This document shows positions 23,829 to 36,425 of a stretch of 64,000 nucleotides of DNA, piece by piece. A model generated the notes under the pieces. That model was not told where the DNA came from, ran no database searches, and saw only the letters and a program-made list of their open reading frames with translations. How positions within the stretch are numbered: position 1 is the first letter of the stretch; every line of letters begins with the position of its first letter. The stretch is taken from the NCBI GenBank assembly GCA_963920525.1, contig OY986435.1, positions 173,867,327 through 173,931,326 on the forward strand. The letters run 5' to 3'. Position numbers and translations under genes: made by a program. The DNA is from Dichetophora obliterata. Lineage: Eukaryota; Arthropoda; Insecta; Diptera; Sciomyzidae.

Positions 23829-24590
23829 AATGTACACACGGTAAAAGTGAATCTTTCTTTTATTACTTAAAATATAATAGATAATCACAAAAAATATAAT
23901 TACAAAAAACATTAGAGTTTATTACATTCAATAGAAAAGTTGATTTTATATGATTTAAATACAAATTCTAAATGTTTGATAGTTTAAATCATACTTGATT
24001 TAAATACAAATTCTAGTTGTTTGATAGTATAAAATCGTTTATTGAGCTTTAGGTCAAAGTTAGAACAATTAATTGTTCTAACAAATCTTTCCAAACAAAC
24101 AATAACTTTTTTGTTATTTTTTGCCACACCGTTTTTTCAATATGAAAAGGAAAAAATCACTAGCTGATTTTATTGCAATTTCGGCCCTGCTAAAGGCTTC
24201 ATCAGAAATATTTGTGATACCCACGCAAGCGCGCACTAGTTCACTGCACCACAGAGGCGATGAGATTTGAAGTGTCAATTTCTCAGATTTTCTCCCATTT
24301 CATATTCTCACATTTGTTGTTGTATTTTTGCTTTACTTTAGTCTTTATGCTTATGTTATTATTATGGAGTCCAACAGTCTGCTGGAAGTCTTCCACTAAC
24401 AAAGCATTACTACTGAAGTTGTTTTTAGATTTTTGATTATATGTTTTCAGAAATACATTTAGAATTTGTATTTAAATCATATAAATTCAACATAATAAAT
24501 AACAAGGTCATTTAGAAAAAACTTTAATAAAATAGAAAAGTTTATTATATTGGTTTATTAGTTTATTATATCAGTGTGTTTATTTTGAAT
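23829..24590. mobile_element. Inverted-repeat element with TATGATTTAAATACAAATTC arms
   Basis: TATGATTTAAATACAAATTC near 23950 recurs inverted near 24450-24490. The left edge is near CACACGGTAAAAGTG. The part around 24030-24190 (CAATTAATTGTTCTAAC, CACTAGCTGATTTTATTGCA) is homologous, inverted, to 31130-31440. Exact ends are uncertain. Confidence 0.5.
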
Positions 24591-24663
24591 TGGTCCGAAG
24601 CTTTTGGAACCGAAATTATAGTTTTGGTTAATAAGCTTCGAACCAATTCAAAATAAAACACAC
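24574..24663. repeat. 90-bp near-perfect hairpin
   Basis: GTGTGTTTATTTTGAATTGG pairs with its inverted copy ending ACACAC, and GAAGCTT pairs in the same register. The loop is about 20 bp. It may be a tiny MITE or a transcribed hairpin; the sequence does not decide. Confidence 0.75.
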
Positions 24664-27600
24664 CAATACAATGATAATGCGTTTATGAAGTCAGCAATAT
24701 ACACAACAAAATCAATTATTACATATAATTATTATTATATTTTTCACTAAACTTTAACGACAAAATTTCCACAAAACGTTTGGAACCAATCACGTTGAAC
24801 AACTGTGAAAAATTAAATACAAGCGTCTTGCGATTAACTTCGCGTTTGTGAAAGCATGTCTGGTTCACTCAACAAGTCGGATGGTTTGACAAACTTTCAG
24901 TTGCAAGATTGACTATTGAGATTGACGCAACTAAAGGATTATAATTAATTTAATTACCTCCGAAACTCGAAACGTAAAAATAATGCTATTAACGTAATTT
25001 ACAATGTGGTTGTTACAATAACTCATTTTATTCGCTTGTCTGCTATGGCTTCGGTTAGTTACCTCAGACAAATTATGTTTCTTGGCAAGAGGAGTTGAAA
25101 TCTTTAAAATTGCGCTGTGAAAGCAACTAACATGTCATATTTTAATATTTACTGAATCAAAATATGGAAATGAGGGGACTGCAAAGGAACGATCATTTGC
25201 GGTTATTAGAAATCAATTGTGCTTATATCATTTTAGTTACATTGAGCGAATTTCAGTTGTAGCAACTTTCTTTCGATTACCCCAAATAATATTCATATCC
25301 CTCAGCCTTACGCCTATAAGTTAATTTTCTGAGTGTAGTGTTCAAGCTCGATAATTCTGGAATTGTGTTAACCTTTCGGGAATGAACTCCTTTAGCTATA
25401 GGTATGCAATCAGTAAAAATTTACAAACAACAAACAATTTCAAGAACTATCCTGATTTGCATAAAAGTTTTTCGAATAAAATTAAGTATTGGATCGATAA
25501 TTACCACCTGAAATAGTTAAAAACTGGTTTAGATTAAAGTTTTCTGTTTAAATTTGAACAAATCGGTAGAAACGGAAAACTGGAATAAAATTGTATTTTT
25601 TCCCTCAGAACAATTTCTCGTCCACAAACATAACAGACTAATGCTTAAACATTAAATTAAAAAACTTAAAACTCTATAAAAACCAGCAAATATTCTTAAT
25701 TTTGAAATAAATAGTTTCATTAATTTTTTATTTTAATGTTTATAAAATGGAAACATAAAATTTAATATTAATTTAAATTTTCCCAGACAATGCGGTTCAT
25801 ATACAAGTGTGTTGTTTTTTGCAAAAAATACAAAATACATTAAAATATATGCAGCTGAAAATATTGATGGCCACCAGCACCACATTGAACATTGTCTGAC
25901 AACGTTAAGGTCGGCAACGAGGGTGAAGTTGTTGCAACCGGAAGCGTATGTACCGCACATTCAGGCGACCATGCAAATTTGTGTTATTCGTGTGTTTGCA
26001 TAAGTAATGGTAGCTTATTGTTAATAAAAATATATTAAAAAATACTCTGAAAACTGTGGAAAACATTAAAAGCAAATTAAAGAAATTAAAATCGTAAAAC
26101 ATTTTACGTGAAAATTCAAAAGTAGTGAAAATATTCATCCATTATTGAAAGAAAATTATGATAAATAAATGCAAAGGAATTGAAATTACTATGTTTTCAA
26201 TCGATTCGAATGAATAGAAGGACCTTATAGGAAACAGAAATGTAAAGAAGGAAAAACTAATTTCATTGTTTCATCGAAAAAGACCTCTCCCATCCATTTG
26301 TTACCAATCGAGGTTTCAGACAAAGAGCCTCCTTATCGGCGACTTTTTCAATCCAACGATGAACAGGATTGTCTCAGCTACTCATCTCAGTTGTAGTGGT
26401 GAGATACTCTACAAGACACCCTATAGGAATATAAACTAATTTGAAAGTAATTGAAAAAGTAGTTTTTGTCACTGGCAACTGGTTGAGTTTTTGACTATTT
26501 TCCATAATAACTTGAAAGTTTGTTGATTTTAAATTAGTTAATAATTGGTTTAAAATAAATCTATAAAAAACTAGTAATTTTTGCACTAATTGAGAACGAA
26601 TTTAAAAGCACAAAAGTTGAACATTTTTATTTTTCGAAGAGATAACTCCCAAAAAATCAAAACGATTTAACCAAATACACATAGTGACGACTTAAAAAGG
26701 ACAAACAAACTTTATAAAAATTCTGAAAGGGGGACATGTTGAGAGTCCATTGCACCTGGTCTGACCTCTGAATATCGTCAGAATTTTTTTATTTATTTTT
26801 ATAGTTCAAGTGTTCGAATTTTGTTGTGCTGACATTCAATAAATTTTTACAGCCATGTGCCTTGTTGGAAATAAATCCACAGTAGCATATCCACATTCAG
26901 TATAATCTTACGTAAAATACTGCTATGTGAAAAGGAAAGCGATCAAAAACAATATGAAGCGAGTAGCAAAGCAAATTTTTGAGTGTTTCTTTAATTTTAG
27001 AAAAAAATAAGTGTTTCTATCAATTTTTATTAAATAATGTTAGATTAATGATATAAGTTGCACGTAAAAATACCTTTCCATTGAGTTCAACAACATCAAA
27101 AGCTACGATTCGCCGAATTGCAAAAATTTTAAACTATGTTTTCTTCGTCAAACACTGATTCCCATGTATAGATATATCAGGGATAGAAAATAACGATTAT
27201 TTCCAAAAATTAAATCGAAAAAAATCAATATGTTCCCATTGTCGGAGCACATTTTGGATAACTTCATTATGCTGCTTAATGCATGCTCTATCGAAATAAG
27301 ATATGATTTTTATTTCTTGAGTTTTACCAATAAAAATTTAATTTAATTATTATTCACTGATTTCTATAATTTTCATCAAAAATAAGAGTTATTTTTTATT
27401 TTTATTTTTCTGTTCAAGAATAAGACTTATTTTTGAGTTTTATTATTTTGCTCAAGAATAAAAATTGTTCCTCAATTTTAATTTTTTTCGCTCAGAAATA
27501 AAAGTTATAACTCAATTTTTATTTTTATGCCCAGAAATAAGAATTATTTGTTGAGTATTGGTCATACTTAGCTCGTTGGAAAGACAGTATGATGAGAAAC

Positions 27601-27833
27601 ATGTTACAATATAAAACTTTGAAAATCAAAAAATTACTATAGATCAAATTCACAATTTTTAATTCGAACATTTCAACTTTAAAAATAAATTAAAAAAAAT
27701 TATGACGAATTGAGAGGTTACACTAAGTGCGATGAACTCGCAGCTGTCCCTCTTCAAGAATTTCTATAAAGTTTGGTTGTGCTTTTTCTTTTGGTCGATT
27801 ACGTCTCACTGTATTATTATACCTTAGCTATTA
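24664..27833. other. No recognised gene
   Basis: Minus and plus frames of 64-77 codons around 25733-26138 overlap each other; 25870-25990 is less A+T-rich but carries no known motif. A coding-like but unidentified stretch, with CCTATAGGAATATAAAC at its end, lies at 26280-26435. The rest is A+T-rich with TTATTTTT runs near 27390-27540. Confidence 0.4.
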
Positions 27834-29720
27834 TCAAGGGTGTCTCTTGGGGCAGGCGAAGCAGACCCACGCCTGTGGCGCTAAATGTTAAGGGGCGCCA
27901 AAATCAAAAATTTTTAGGTATTTTTTATCTATTTTGACTTCCACAAAGTATTCTTTCATATCTTATCAAAATTCGTAGTAGTTCTTATTGTACTTTATTG
28001 AAAAAGCGCCCTAAGTTAGCATTTTTTTTTAATTTTGTGCTGCAATAAATACAAAAGGAAAATTAAGTTGTCTAGGGCGCATAATAAGAAAGGAAAAGAG
28101 CTAAAAGATAAAGAAGATAAGTGTCTTTAAAACTCTCTTCCAAATTTTTTAAATGTGCTCCAGAAAGTGATGTTAAGAACAAAATTTATGGTCAGTGACA
28201 GGCCCGTAGCCAGGATTAAGCCAAGAGGGTTTTGATAAAAATCGATAGTTTTTGATATCGATTTATTAAAAAGGTGTTTTCTTAAGTTTATTAAATGTTT
28301 CCTCAAATTGTTGACGCTATAGGCTTAAAATAGTCGATTTGATATAAAACTAAGACCTATAAAGTTTTATGCCAATTGATAAACTTTAAGAACTCGGTCC
28401 GTTGCCCAATAAATGGAGAAGCTTTTTACAAGATTTTCTCCTAATATTTGATCAAAGAAGTAATAAAAACATCTCTTAAAGTAAGTTTTTTTAAAAACTG
28501 GATGCATTTCGTTTTTAATGTCATTGAAAGTAACAGAGTTGTCATATTTTAGTTTTCAAAAAAATGTTTTTTTATTTCCTGTTTCATTAAAAAAAAGGAA
28601 GAAATGCAAATTTTAAAAGTTGCAATGAAGCGTTTTAGAAATATTTTCTAAAACAACACTTATAACAAATACAAAACATAGCATAGGGCGCTATAGCATA
28701 GCATTTCGCTATTTTGTGAAAAACTAACAAAAACCAAAACTAGGATCAAAAAGCAATAGCTGTTGAAATATTATTTTTTTTACCTTAAAAATTCATCGTT
28801 TGGTGCGGTTTTTGGGCCGGCGGCATCATTGGACAGTACTTTTTCTAAAATAATGAAAATCCTAACGTTGCAGTCAATGAAACAAGGTACCGTCCGATGT
28901 TAACTGACTTTTTTGCCCAAATGGAAGAATTGGGCTTGGTGCCATGTGTTTTTAACAAGACGGTGCCACATTCCACGCGGTACGCGATACCATGGACCTA
29001 TTGAGAAGCGAGTTTGGTGACCAATAAATCTCACGTTTTGGTGCAGTCCATTGGCCGCCAAGATCATGCGGTTGGACCCCACAGATTATTTTTTGAAGGG
29101 CTACGTGAAGTCTCTCGTGTACAGGGACAGGGATACCAGCCACAGTTGTAGCCCTGGAAGACAACATTACAGCTGCCATTGGTGAGAGCCCGGCCGGTAT
29201 CACCGGATACCGGTGTGACGCTAGTATGCCACAATTGGAGCTTACGGATGGATCACCTCAGGTGTAGCCGCGGGGAACATTAACGTGAAATAATCTTTAG
29301 AAAGTAAATATCAGGCATTGATGTATCGTTCTAAATAAATATTTCATTCAATATTGCAAATTTTCTGTTTTTTTCAATTTTTAAAAACCAAACGCTTAAA
29401 AAATCACCCTTTATATTTTTTGTGATCTAAATTTTTATGGTTTTTTGTTAAACATTTTCATTAAATGAGTTTTTAGTTTTTAATTGTGTTCCTAAAACAT
29501 ATTTTTGGCGTTTTATTTTACACTTAATAAAATTTAAAAACGAGTTATATATTTAAGTCCATTTATTTGAATAAAGTAATTTAATAAAAATATGTTTGAT
29601 ATTGTTTAAAAAAATATGATTGATATTGCTTAGGAATATATTTGAATTTTTTCGATAATTTGATAAGGGCGCCAAAATTATGTCTTGCCTGTACTTCCAA
29701 AATGCATTGGGACGCCCCTG
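27834..29720. mobile_element. hAT-like element of 1.9 kb with a DD41D relic inside
   Basis: The left tip CAAGGGTGTCTC and inverted right tip CAGGGGCGTCCC are flanked by GCTATTAT (27826-27833) and GCCATTAT (29721-29728), an 8-bp target duplication with one mismatch. Both ends carry GGCGCCAAAAT-like subterminal sequence. No hAT transposase remains. About 620 bp in the middle is a truncated DD41D mariner. Confidence 0.7.
28790..29411 (+). pseudogene. rosa-like (DD41D) mariner relic, 5-prime truncated
   Basis: Plus-strand translation with several frameshifts gives VWCGFWAGGIIGQYFF, RYRPMLTDFFAQMEELGL and later blocks matching the second copy (HSTRYAIPWTY, GYVKSLVYRDRD-like in another frame). This is the catalytic half of the family whose better copy lies at 51609-52640. 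The right end AAAATCACCCTT stops at 29411 beside TA, as in that copy. The left end and first catalytic Asp are gone. Minus-strand frames here are shadows. Confidence 0.75.
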
Positions 29721-29728
29721 GCCATTAT

Positions 29729-30111
29729 TATTACTTTAATGCTAACAAAAACTTTTAAAGAGATATTTTTGAATCTTTCAAAAGAAACAGAATATATATT
29801 AGTTGTTATCCGATTGTAATTGATTTTTTATTAAAGAAGTAATAAAATAAAATACATGAACATTTATATATGTTTTAAATAAATTATATACGAACAATTC
29901 TAAAGTCGAACTAGAAAAGTTAAATAAAGCACTTTATTAAGGAATTATTATTTGACAAATTATTTAAATGTATGTTTAAATAAAAAAAAAAATAAAAAAA
30001 ATTCAAGTAGGTCCCGCCTTAATATAATTCAAAGTAATTCAACAACTATATGTGTTTCATTACATTTTCAATAACATACTTGTTTTGAAAAACAAGTTAG
30101 TTTGTTCCTAT
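29729..30111. other. No recognised feature
   Basis: Very A+T-rich; nothing seen. Confidence 0.5.
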
Positions 30112-30352
30112 AGGGAAGTTATGTTGCTGGCATAACGTGATAATATTGTTATTATTTGCCATAATAGCTCCGAAGTCAATGAAGCATTCACCAAATTAGA
30201 AAGAGAGAAGAGTCGAGTGGGTCTTGCATTAGAAGTAAATATAACGAAATACCTGTTGTCAATGAATAAACCCAACTCTTGTGAAGCCTTGGAATCCACG
30301 TCACTGCTGACAACCTCCTTTGAGGTTGTGAAGGACGCTGTCTACCTGAAAT
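30112..30352 (+). pseudogene. Non-LTR RT fragment around a destroyed YADD box
   Basis: The plus-strand frame reads LLA-stop-RDNIVII where the family has LLAYADDIDII, then EVNEAFTKLEREKSRVGLAL, VNITKYLLS, and after a short gap TTSFEVVKDAVYLKS (family FEVV-x-x-FVYLGS). It resembles the multicopy insect endonuclease-reverse transcriptases and is a different family from the 21.4-kb fragment. The loss of the YADD aspartates makes it inactive. The minus-strand 63-codon frame is its shadow. Confidence 0.75.
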
Positions 30353-33300
30353 CTATACTTATAATAAAACTATAAAAAAAAATTTGTGTATTGAATATTT
30401 TTTCGAAATTTTAAAAATGTAATTTTTAAAAATATTGTCTGTCTGTCTGTCTGAACGCGCATCACGTGAAAACAACTGGATGAATTTTCTTCAAAATTGA
30501 CATGTAGGTTCTTGGGTCCCTGGTTGGGACATAGGCTACTTTTTGTCTCCAAAAAAGGGACTCTCTTCAAAATAGCGGTTCTTTTGTAAAATAGTGAAAA
30601 CTAAAAACCCTTAAAAGTGAGTTAAAAATTAGAGATACGCTTGATTAACCTATAAAAGAGTTTTTGGTAATTAAAAGGGCTTCAAACACCACCTGGACAG
30701 TTTTTGTTTATCTCTAATGAGAAATAAAATATGAATTTCTTTAACTTATATATGGTAATGTATAGTAAATTTTTTAATTTTCTTAAGGATAATAAAGAAA
30801 AAAATTTCCGTATGTTTGACACCAATAACATTCTGAAATCTTGAAAACTATAGAAAATCTTAGTACAATGAATTTTTGCATATAACATCATTGCCTACAG
30901 CCAAAAAAACTACTCCAAATTCAAAGTTTTGACTTTTGACGCAAATAGCTTCTTTGTATTTCAATATATTTCATTCAATCTTCTTTTGTCTAAAAGTTCA
31001 ATGAAATTCCTTGCAAAAATTTACTGAAACAGTTCCGTTAGCTAAGGATTTATAAAAATAATAAAAACCAAAAACTGCAATTTTTATACTCCTTTGTATG
31101 ACTTATCACTTTTATGCCAAAACTATTGCAGTTTTTTTGCAGAAAATTGCAATAAAATCAGCTAGAGATGTTTTCCTTTCCATATTGAAAATGTTGTTGT
31201 TTCTTTGGAAAGAAAAAATTCATTTGAGCAATTAATTGTTCTAACCTGACATAAAGCTTAATAAATGATTTTAAACTATAAAATAACTAGAATTTGTATT
31301 TAAAATCTAGAATGATTTAAACCATAAAACATTTACAATTTTTATTTAAATCATAGAAAATCAACATCCTGAATAAATTTCGCATTATCTTGAAAAATGT
31401 AAAAATACTCTTTATACAATAAAATTTTTTCTCTCCGTGAGTTCCTTACACTTAAACACAAAATGAACTTAGTATGTATCTATTCGCAGAACTCTAACCG
31501 AAGCTATACAAACCTTGTAAATTGTAAAGAGAGAAAAATATCACAAACCGAAAGACTAAAAGAACATTTTTCTAAGATGAGCTTGAGATTAGCTTGAGTT
31601 TATGAGAATATAACGATTATTTTGACCATAGAAATTTAAAGACTGTTTAGTTTGAAAAATCTGTTTTTGAATTAAAAAAACCAGTTTGAAACTAGTTGGT
31701 AATTTCTCGTCCGATACTTTTATCTTTTTTCCCTAAAACTTCTTTCACATTCTATTCTAAGGAATGAACCTATTCTTATGCCGTTGAATTTATTCTCAAT
31801 TTCTTGTCGAAGTCATTTACTTGGACCGCTGAGGGAAAATGTAGGGAACCAATAAAATTAAATTTATATAGGAAAAGGCATTCTAAATAACGATGCTTTA
31901 ATAGCAGAAGCTTAATTGTTTTGCTAAAACCACATCAAGATGTCATTGAAGTCAATAGCACTGACGTTTGTGGTTAGTAAAGGTTGAAATGATTGGCAAG
32001 TGTAAGGAACCGGTGCTGCAAGGAACGCTGCATGTTGCTTTTCGGTTTTGAATATTAATTTGCTACTGCAGGTTTTGAAGTGAATTACCGTTGAAGATAT
32101 TAAGAGTTAAACAAATAATGTGTGTGAATATGACAGGAGCAGAAGGGGGGCATGAAAGACCAGAGATAATAAATATACCAAAATAAATATTCAAATAATA
32201 CGAGCTACCAAAAACAATGAGCTCGAAATTAAGGAGAATGCTTACCAAAAACAAAACCATGTAGAAAATCCTTTGAACAGCAGCAGCAAAAACAACAACG
32301 TATTGCATGCAACGTTTCGCAAAATGCAATGGAAACATTGAGTAAAAATACTTCGCAGGTGGATACCACTTCAATGCCCAAAAAAACAGAATAAATCCCG
32401 GATGACGTTGAATGCAGAGACATTTTTAGTTGGAGCATTTTAAATGGGGTTAAATGGAGCCGGAACATAATATAAGCTAAAAATTTGCAAAGCATAGAAT
32501 GAATGAAAGGACAAAGTAAAAACAAAAACTAACAATTTTATTTTAAATAAAATATACGCATGCAGGATAATGCTGGATGCAGGATAAATGCAGAGCAAAA
32601 CCGGAAAAAACAAAAACAGCCACACACAAGTCTACAAGAGGAGTCGGAGAAGAAACAAGCACTTTAGGTTTGTGTCTGACACGTGCATTCATTACCTCTG
32701 GTTATTGTTGGCTGAGCTTGAGAGAAGAATTCAAAGTAGTACCGCTCCCATGCGATAGATGCGCACTCTAGAGATCCCATTTTGAACATGAGGGAACGAA
32801 CGACTTTGCGCTAAGTACAAAGGCAAAATAATGAACAAACGAAAATGCCCAAAGAAAGGAACTACACACGCACATAAACGATATGCGTTCATGTGTGAGA
32901 GAGAAATGAAGAGTGAGGGGGTGATTGGCGGGTTGCTTGTGGGAGACGCGTGCAGTACGACCTTTAAGGCTCAAAAATGCACGCAGTATAAAATACTACA
33001 CTCATTGTTGTAATTATGTTGCTGTTTTTGGTCCTATTCCTGTTTTGGTTGCACGAATGCATCCGTGCTAAGGTATGTGGTTGAAACATCCTGTGAGCGG
33101 CTTTCATTTTCAATTGTTGGCTAGCTTACGGAAATGGATTCCGTTACAGATGCGTTGGCTTTGATAAACTTTTGTTGTTTCGGTTTTAGGCCAACTTGCA
33201 TATCATAGCTAGTTTGACATCCGAGGAATGGTCAGCAGCTTCACTTGTTCATGCCGTCAGCTAAAACGGAATGTATTGTTCTATTTTGTCCGCTTATAAT

Positions 33301-33717
33301 TCTTTAATGAAGTTGCATTTTGACAAAAAAAAAACAACTTACAGCTGTACTGCATACATCAAATGTCTGGGTTATTAGCGTGATATTTGGATCTATTTTA
33401 TATTTTTTATTGATTTTTCGGTTCATACACAGTCAAAAATAATGGAATAATTTTTAATCCAATCGTTAGAATCATATATTTTTTAAATACTTTTTTATTT
33501 GAACTTAAACTATTTAAAATATTATAAATTTTCCTATTGCTTTATGGAAACATTTTTTAAATTTTGGAGAATTAAAATTCTAATGAAACAAGTATTAAGA
33601 AAAGCGTTGCCTCAGCCAAGTAAAGTTACTGAGCAATCATCTCCACAAACTTTTCCTTTTTACCACCAACTAAAACTTTTCATCGTAAATTTATGGTTTT
33701 TTATACAGTTCTTTTGA
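30353..33717. other. No recognised gene; repeats and a GC-richer tract
   Basis: GTCT repeats at 30438-30452 start a dispersed repeat (AACGCGCATCACGTGAAAAC). A GC-richer, purine-rich tract at 32550-32980 includes GAGAGAGAAATGAAGAGTGA and TATAAAATA at 32989-32997. This could be a promoter, but no downstream gene is visible. The 98-103 codon minus frames here have no motif. Confidence 0.4.
31130..31440. repeat. Inverted second copy of the 23.8-24.6 kb element
   Basis: It contains TTGCAATAAAATCAGCTAGA, CAATTAATTGTTCTAACCTG and AGAATTTGTATTTAAA, the complement of 24020-24190, with a CTCCGTGAG edge near 31435. Confidence 0.65.
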
Positions 33718-33969
33718 TTACACCGTGTTACACACATTCTGTCCTATGAACCAAATTTACTTTTTCGGAAAGGGGATAAAAAATAAAAATACACGTGTAT
33801 CGGCGATTTTCATATACACGTCAGAATTTTTTTTTTTAAGTTTGAAGTATATATATTTTTTTTAATGGTTATCGTTTTTTTAAGGTTTCAGTTCGTTAAA
33901 AAAACATATTTTTTAATTACTTTTGTTTTATAAAAATAAAGAATTGTTACATTAAAAATTTTAATGTTT

Positions 33970-35593
33970 TTAAAGAAATTTAGGCCTTTTATTTTTGCGG
34001 TTGTAAGCATTTGCTTCAGTATCGCGACAAATAGACCAACAGTATTCGCCAAGCATATGCGTAATGTCTTTTCCTTTTAAGCACTTTTCAATAGCCGCAA
34101 TGTCCTGATGGAACCTTTCGCCATGCTCATCGCTACAAGCTCCTAAATCATCAGGGAAAAAATCTAAATGATTGTGAAGAAAATGGATCTTTAGCGACAT
34201 TAAAATGCCCATTTCGCCATATGCCGAAATCATTTCTGCGACAATATTTTTATAATTGGCAGCTCGTTTGTTGCCAGGAAACTGCTCAATAACGGCAACT
34301 GTACCTTTCCATGCACGTTGTTCCATAGCATTTAATTTTGATGAAAATTCAGAACTTGCAATTATTTGTTTTATCTGCGGACCATTGAAAACACCTTAAA
34401 TCAAAAAAATCATTAAAAAACATAAAGTTACTGAATGACTTCTTAAAAAAATACCTGCATGAATCTTTGCGCCGCTCAATTTCGGGAAAATGTTGCGCAA
34501 AGTTGCAATGGCCTCGCCATCACGATCCAGTTTTTTAACAAAATTTGATACGAGACCGAGCTTAATGTGTAATGGAGGCAAAATGATTTGAGACGGCTGC
34601 ACCAATGGTAGATTCTCTATACTTTCTACGCCTACATTGTAGCATGTTCGCGGCTTCCACTTAAGTTCAGTGTAATTCTCATCCCTTTTTCGACCTTCCC
34701 ATGTATACAAAAAGCACTGGTGGGTTGGAAATCCGCGCTTAACACCCATGAGTAAACCGACCACTTTCAGATCGCAGCATATTTTCCAATTATGCTCTTT
34801 GTACTTTATCAACTGTAATATTAATTCCATGCCTTCGTATGTTTCCTTGAGGTTTGTGGCATATGCGATCGGGACAGATGGATGTGTGTTGCCGATATGA
34901 AGCAGCACGACCTTAAGGCTATTGACCGATGCATCGATGAAAAGTCGCCTGCTTAAAGCGTGATGCAAAGAGTTCTGCTGTTCTCCTCTACAAATTTCCG
35001 TCTCGTGCGAGGTCATTGAAGTCGGCTTGCGTTATAAAATGCGGCATTGCAGTCCCAATTTCACTGGGTGTTGCCACAAATTCCGATACTTGTGGACTCT
35101 CGCATCTCACATTCGATGGAAGAAAAGTTGATAGCAGTTTTGGTACAACTGTTGATTCAGCATCGCTTATTTCGGGAACATTATCAAAAATCTCCAATGA
35201 AGCCGCTACAGGGTCTTCTGGTAAGTATAGAACTGCTGGAATTACCAATTCTACATTAGCGTAGCGAATTTTGTTGCGGTGAATGTATTGGTACCCTTTT
35301 GTTTGAGCAAAAGTTACACAAAAGTAGCACAATTCATTGCAGTGCTCCGTGCGTGGTAGCCAAATTGTTGGTACAGCGTACTTTATTGTTGACCTTCCAT
35401 CAGTAAACTTGCACAAATTTCTGTAGCAATAGTCGCACACGACTTCCGGAGTATACCACAAGTAAGGAACATAAGCAGTCTTAAATATTTTCTGAAACGA
35501 ATTCACCACTGTTTTAGTAATATTTTTGAAATTTTTACTTGGTGCGAATAAGCCATAAACGTAACAAAAGTTATTTCGCGTCGGACACTGCAT
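33970..35593 (-). CDS. Two-exon protein of the SDEHGERFHQD family, one frameshift
   Basis: The start at 35593 (MQCPTRNNFCYVYGLFAP) is preferred over the upstream in-frame ATG at 35656. Exon 1 runs to 34455, a 60-nt GT-AG intron follows (34454-34395), and exon 2 ends at 33970; about 520 residues in all. The N-terminus has paired cysteines (CDYC and CYFC with a preceding His), likely zinc-binding. The middle has RRLFIDASVNSLKVVLLHIG, NWKICCDLKVVGLLMG and LPPLHIKLGLVSNFVK. Exon 2 has HFLHNHLDFFPDDLGACSDE, HGERFHQDI and YCWSICRD. From memory this architecture belongs to a protein family present in very many copies in arthropod genomes with no assigned activity. A frameshift with probable loss of about 60 residues lies near 34990-35016. 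Acidic and His residues in exon 2 could be catalytic, but this is inference. Confidence 0.7.
34395..34454 (-). other. 60-nt intron of the SDEHGERFHQD gene
   Basis: On the minus strand it begins GTATTTTTTT and ends TTTGATTTAAG. Removing it joins AKIHA-G to GVFNGPQIKQI, restoring an expected conserved block and the exon 2 frame. It contains an in-frame stop if retained. Confidence 0.75.
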
Positions 35594-35679
35594 TTTTTTC
35601 AGATGAAATATATAGAAATACGTTTTCGCACAACAGAACTTAAAACAATATTGCAATTCCTTATTTCATCTGTCTTAAA

Positions 35680-35816
35680 GGGCCCTCAAACGATACTACA
35701 TGTCCATCCGACCTGTCAAGTCATCACATATGTAGTATCGTTCGTGTGCAAGAAATCAAGGCGGATGGACATGTCCGATGGAAGTTGGATGGACATGTAG
35801 TATCATTTGAGGGCCC
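35680..35816. mobile_element. 137-bp MITE with GGGCCCTCAAA ends
   Basis: The inverted ends begin GGGCCCTCAAACGATACTAC and GGGCCCTCAAATGATACTAC, and both go on with ATGTCCATCC. CGGATGGACATG repeats internally. It is inserted about 90 bp upstream of the start codon of the SDEHGERFHQD gene. The target duplication is not clear. Confidence 0.85.
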
Positions 35817-36344
35817 CTAGACTAGTTGTAAGTGTTGTAAAAGTCAAAAACTGTTTAGTGTTAGAAGGTTACTATTGATTAACTACAACTATATCGAGTA
35901 GGATGGGTCAAAAAACATTTTTTTTCCTAACGCTTTAGTAGTTTAAAAATTTGGAGTCCCTTCAAGTTATGCTAAGAAAAGTGAAAAAATATTTCTTTTT
36001 CAAAAATAATAAAAATTGGGGAAAATCTGAGAATTGATAAAAATTGTTTTTAAAAAATTTGACGTACTACAGATATTTCCACGAGTCTGCCTGCAAAAAA
36101 TCAGCTCGATTAGATCACTGAAAAAGGGTTAAAAATCGGTCCAAAGGCTTCCACACAGGCCACTACGAGCTTTATGCTTCAAAATTAAAAAAAAAATTCT
36201 GACGTGTACATGAAAATCGACGATACACGTGTATTTTTATTTTTTCCCCTCTTTCCGAATATGTGCATTTGGTTCATAGGACAGAAAAAAATTTATTTTT
36301 TGTAACACCGTGTTAGAAGTAAGGAAAAAAGGTTAAAACGTAGG

Positions 36345-36425
36345 ACTATGGCTCGGCCAGGATTCAAACACAGAACCCATGGGGTAGCAGTCAAACGCGA
36401 TACGACTAGACTTTCGAGGCTGCCA
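36345..36425 (-). repeat. tRNA-like (SINE-type) head
   Basis: Minus strand: GTCTAGTCGTATCGCGTTTG (A-box region) and TGTTTGAATCCTGG (B-box) at tRNA-like spacing. No intact cloverleaf. Confidence 0.5.

Larger units (their letters stand above)
33721..36312 (-). mobile_element. 2.6-kb TIR transposon carrying a conserved gene of unknown function
   Basis: The tips are CACCGTGTTACA (33721) and, inverted, CACGGTGTTACA (36312). The direct trinucleotide TTA flanks both sides (33718-33720 and 36313-36315). Inverted arms of about 130 bp share CTGTCCTATGAACCAAAT, then AAAATACACGTGTATCG and TACACGTCAGAATTTTTTTT. One minus-strand gene with an intron fills the left two-thirds. A 137-bp MITE lies upstream of its start. 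CAC tips and a 3-bp target would fit either a CACTA-like or a Harbinger-like group; neither is proven. Confidence 0.8.

Noticed and set aside
23041..25335. A 2.3-kb transposon between ACACACAGAATTAA and TTAATTTTCTGAGTGT
   Set aside because: Beyond about a dozen bases the putative ends do not match and no target duplication is found.
32985..33010. TATAAAATA with a downstream initiator-like CTCATTG, as a promoter
   Set aside because: No gene follows, and TATA-like strings are expected in such A+T-rich DNA; kept only as a remark.
35016..35264. 82- and 70-codon plus-strand ORFs
   Set aside because: Shadows of the minus-strand SDEHGERFHQD gene, which has recognisable conserved blocks.
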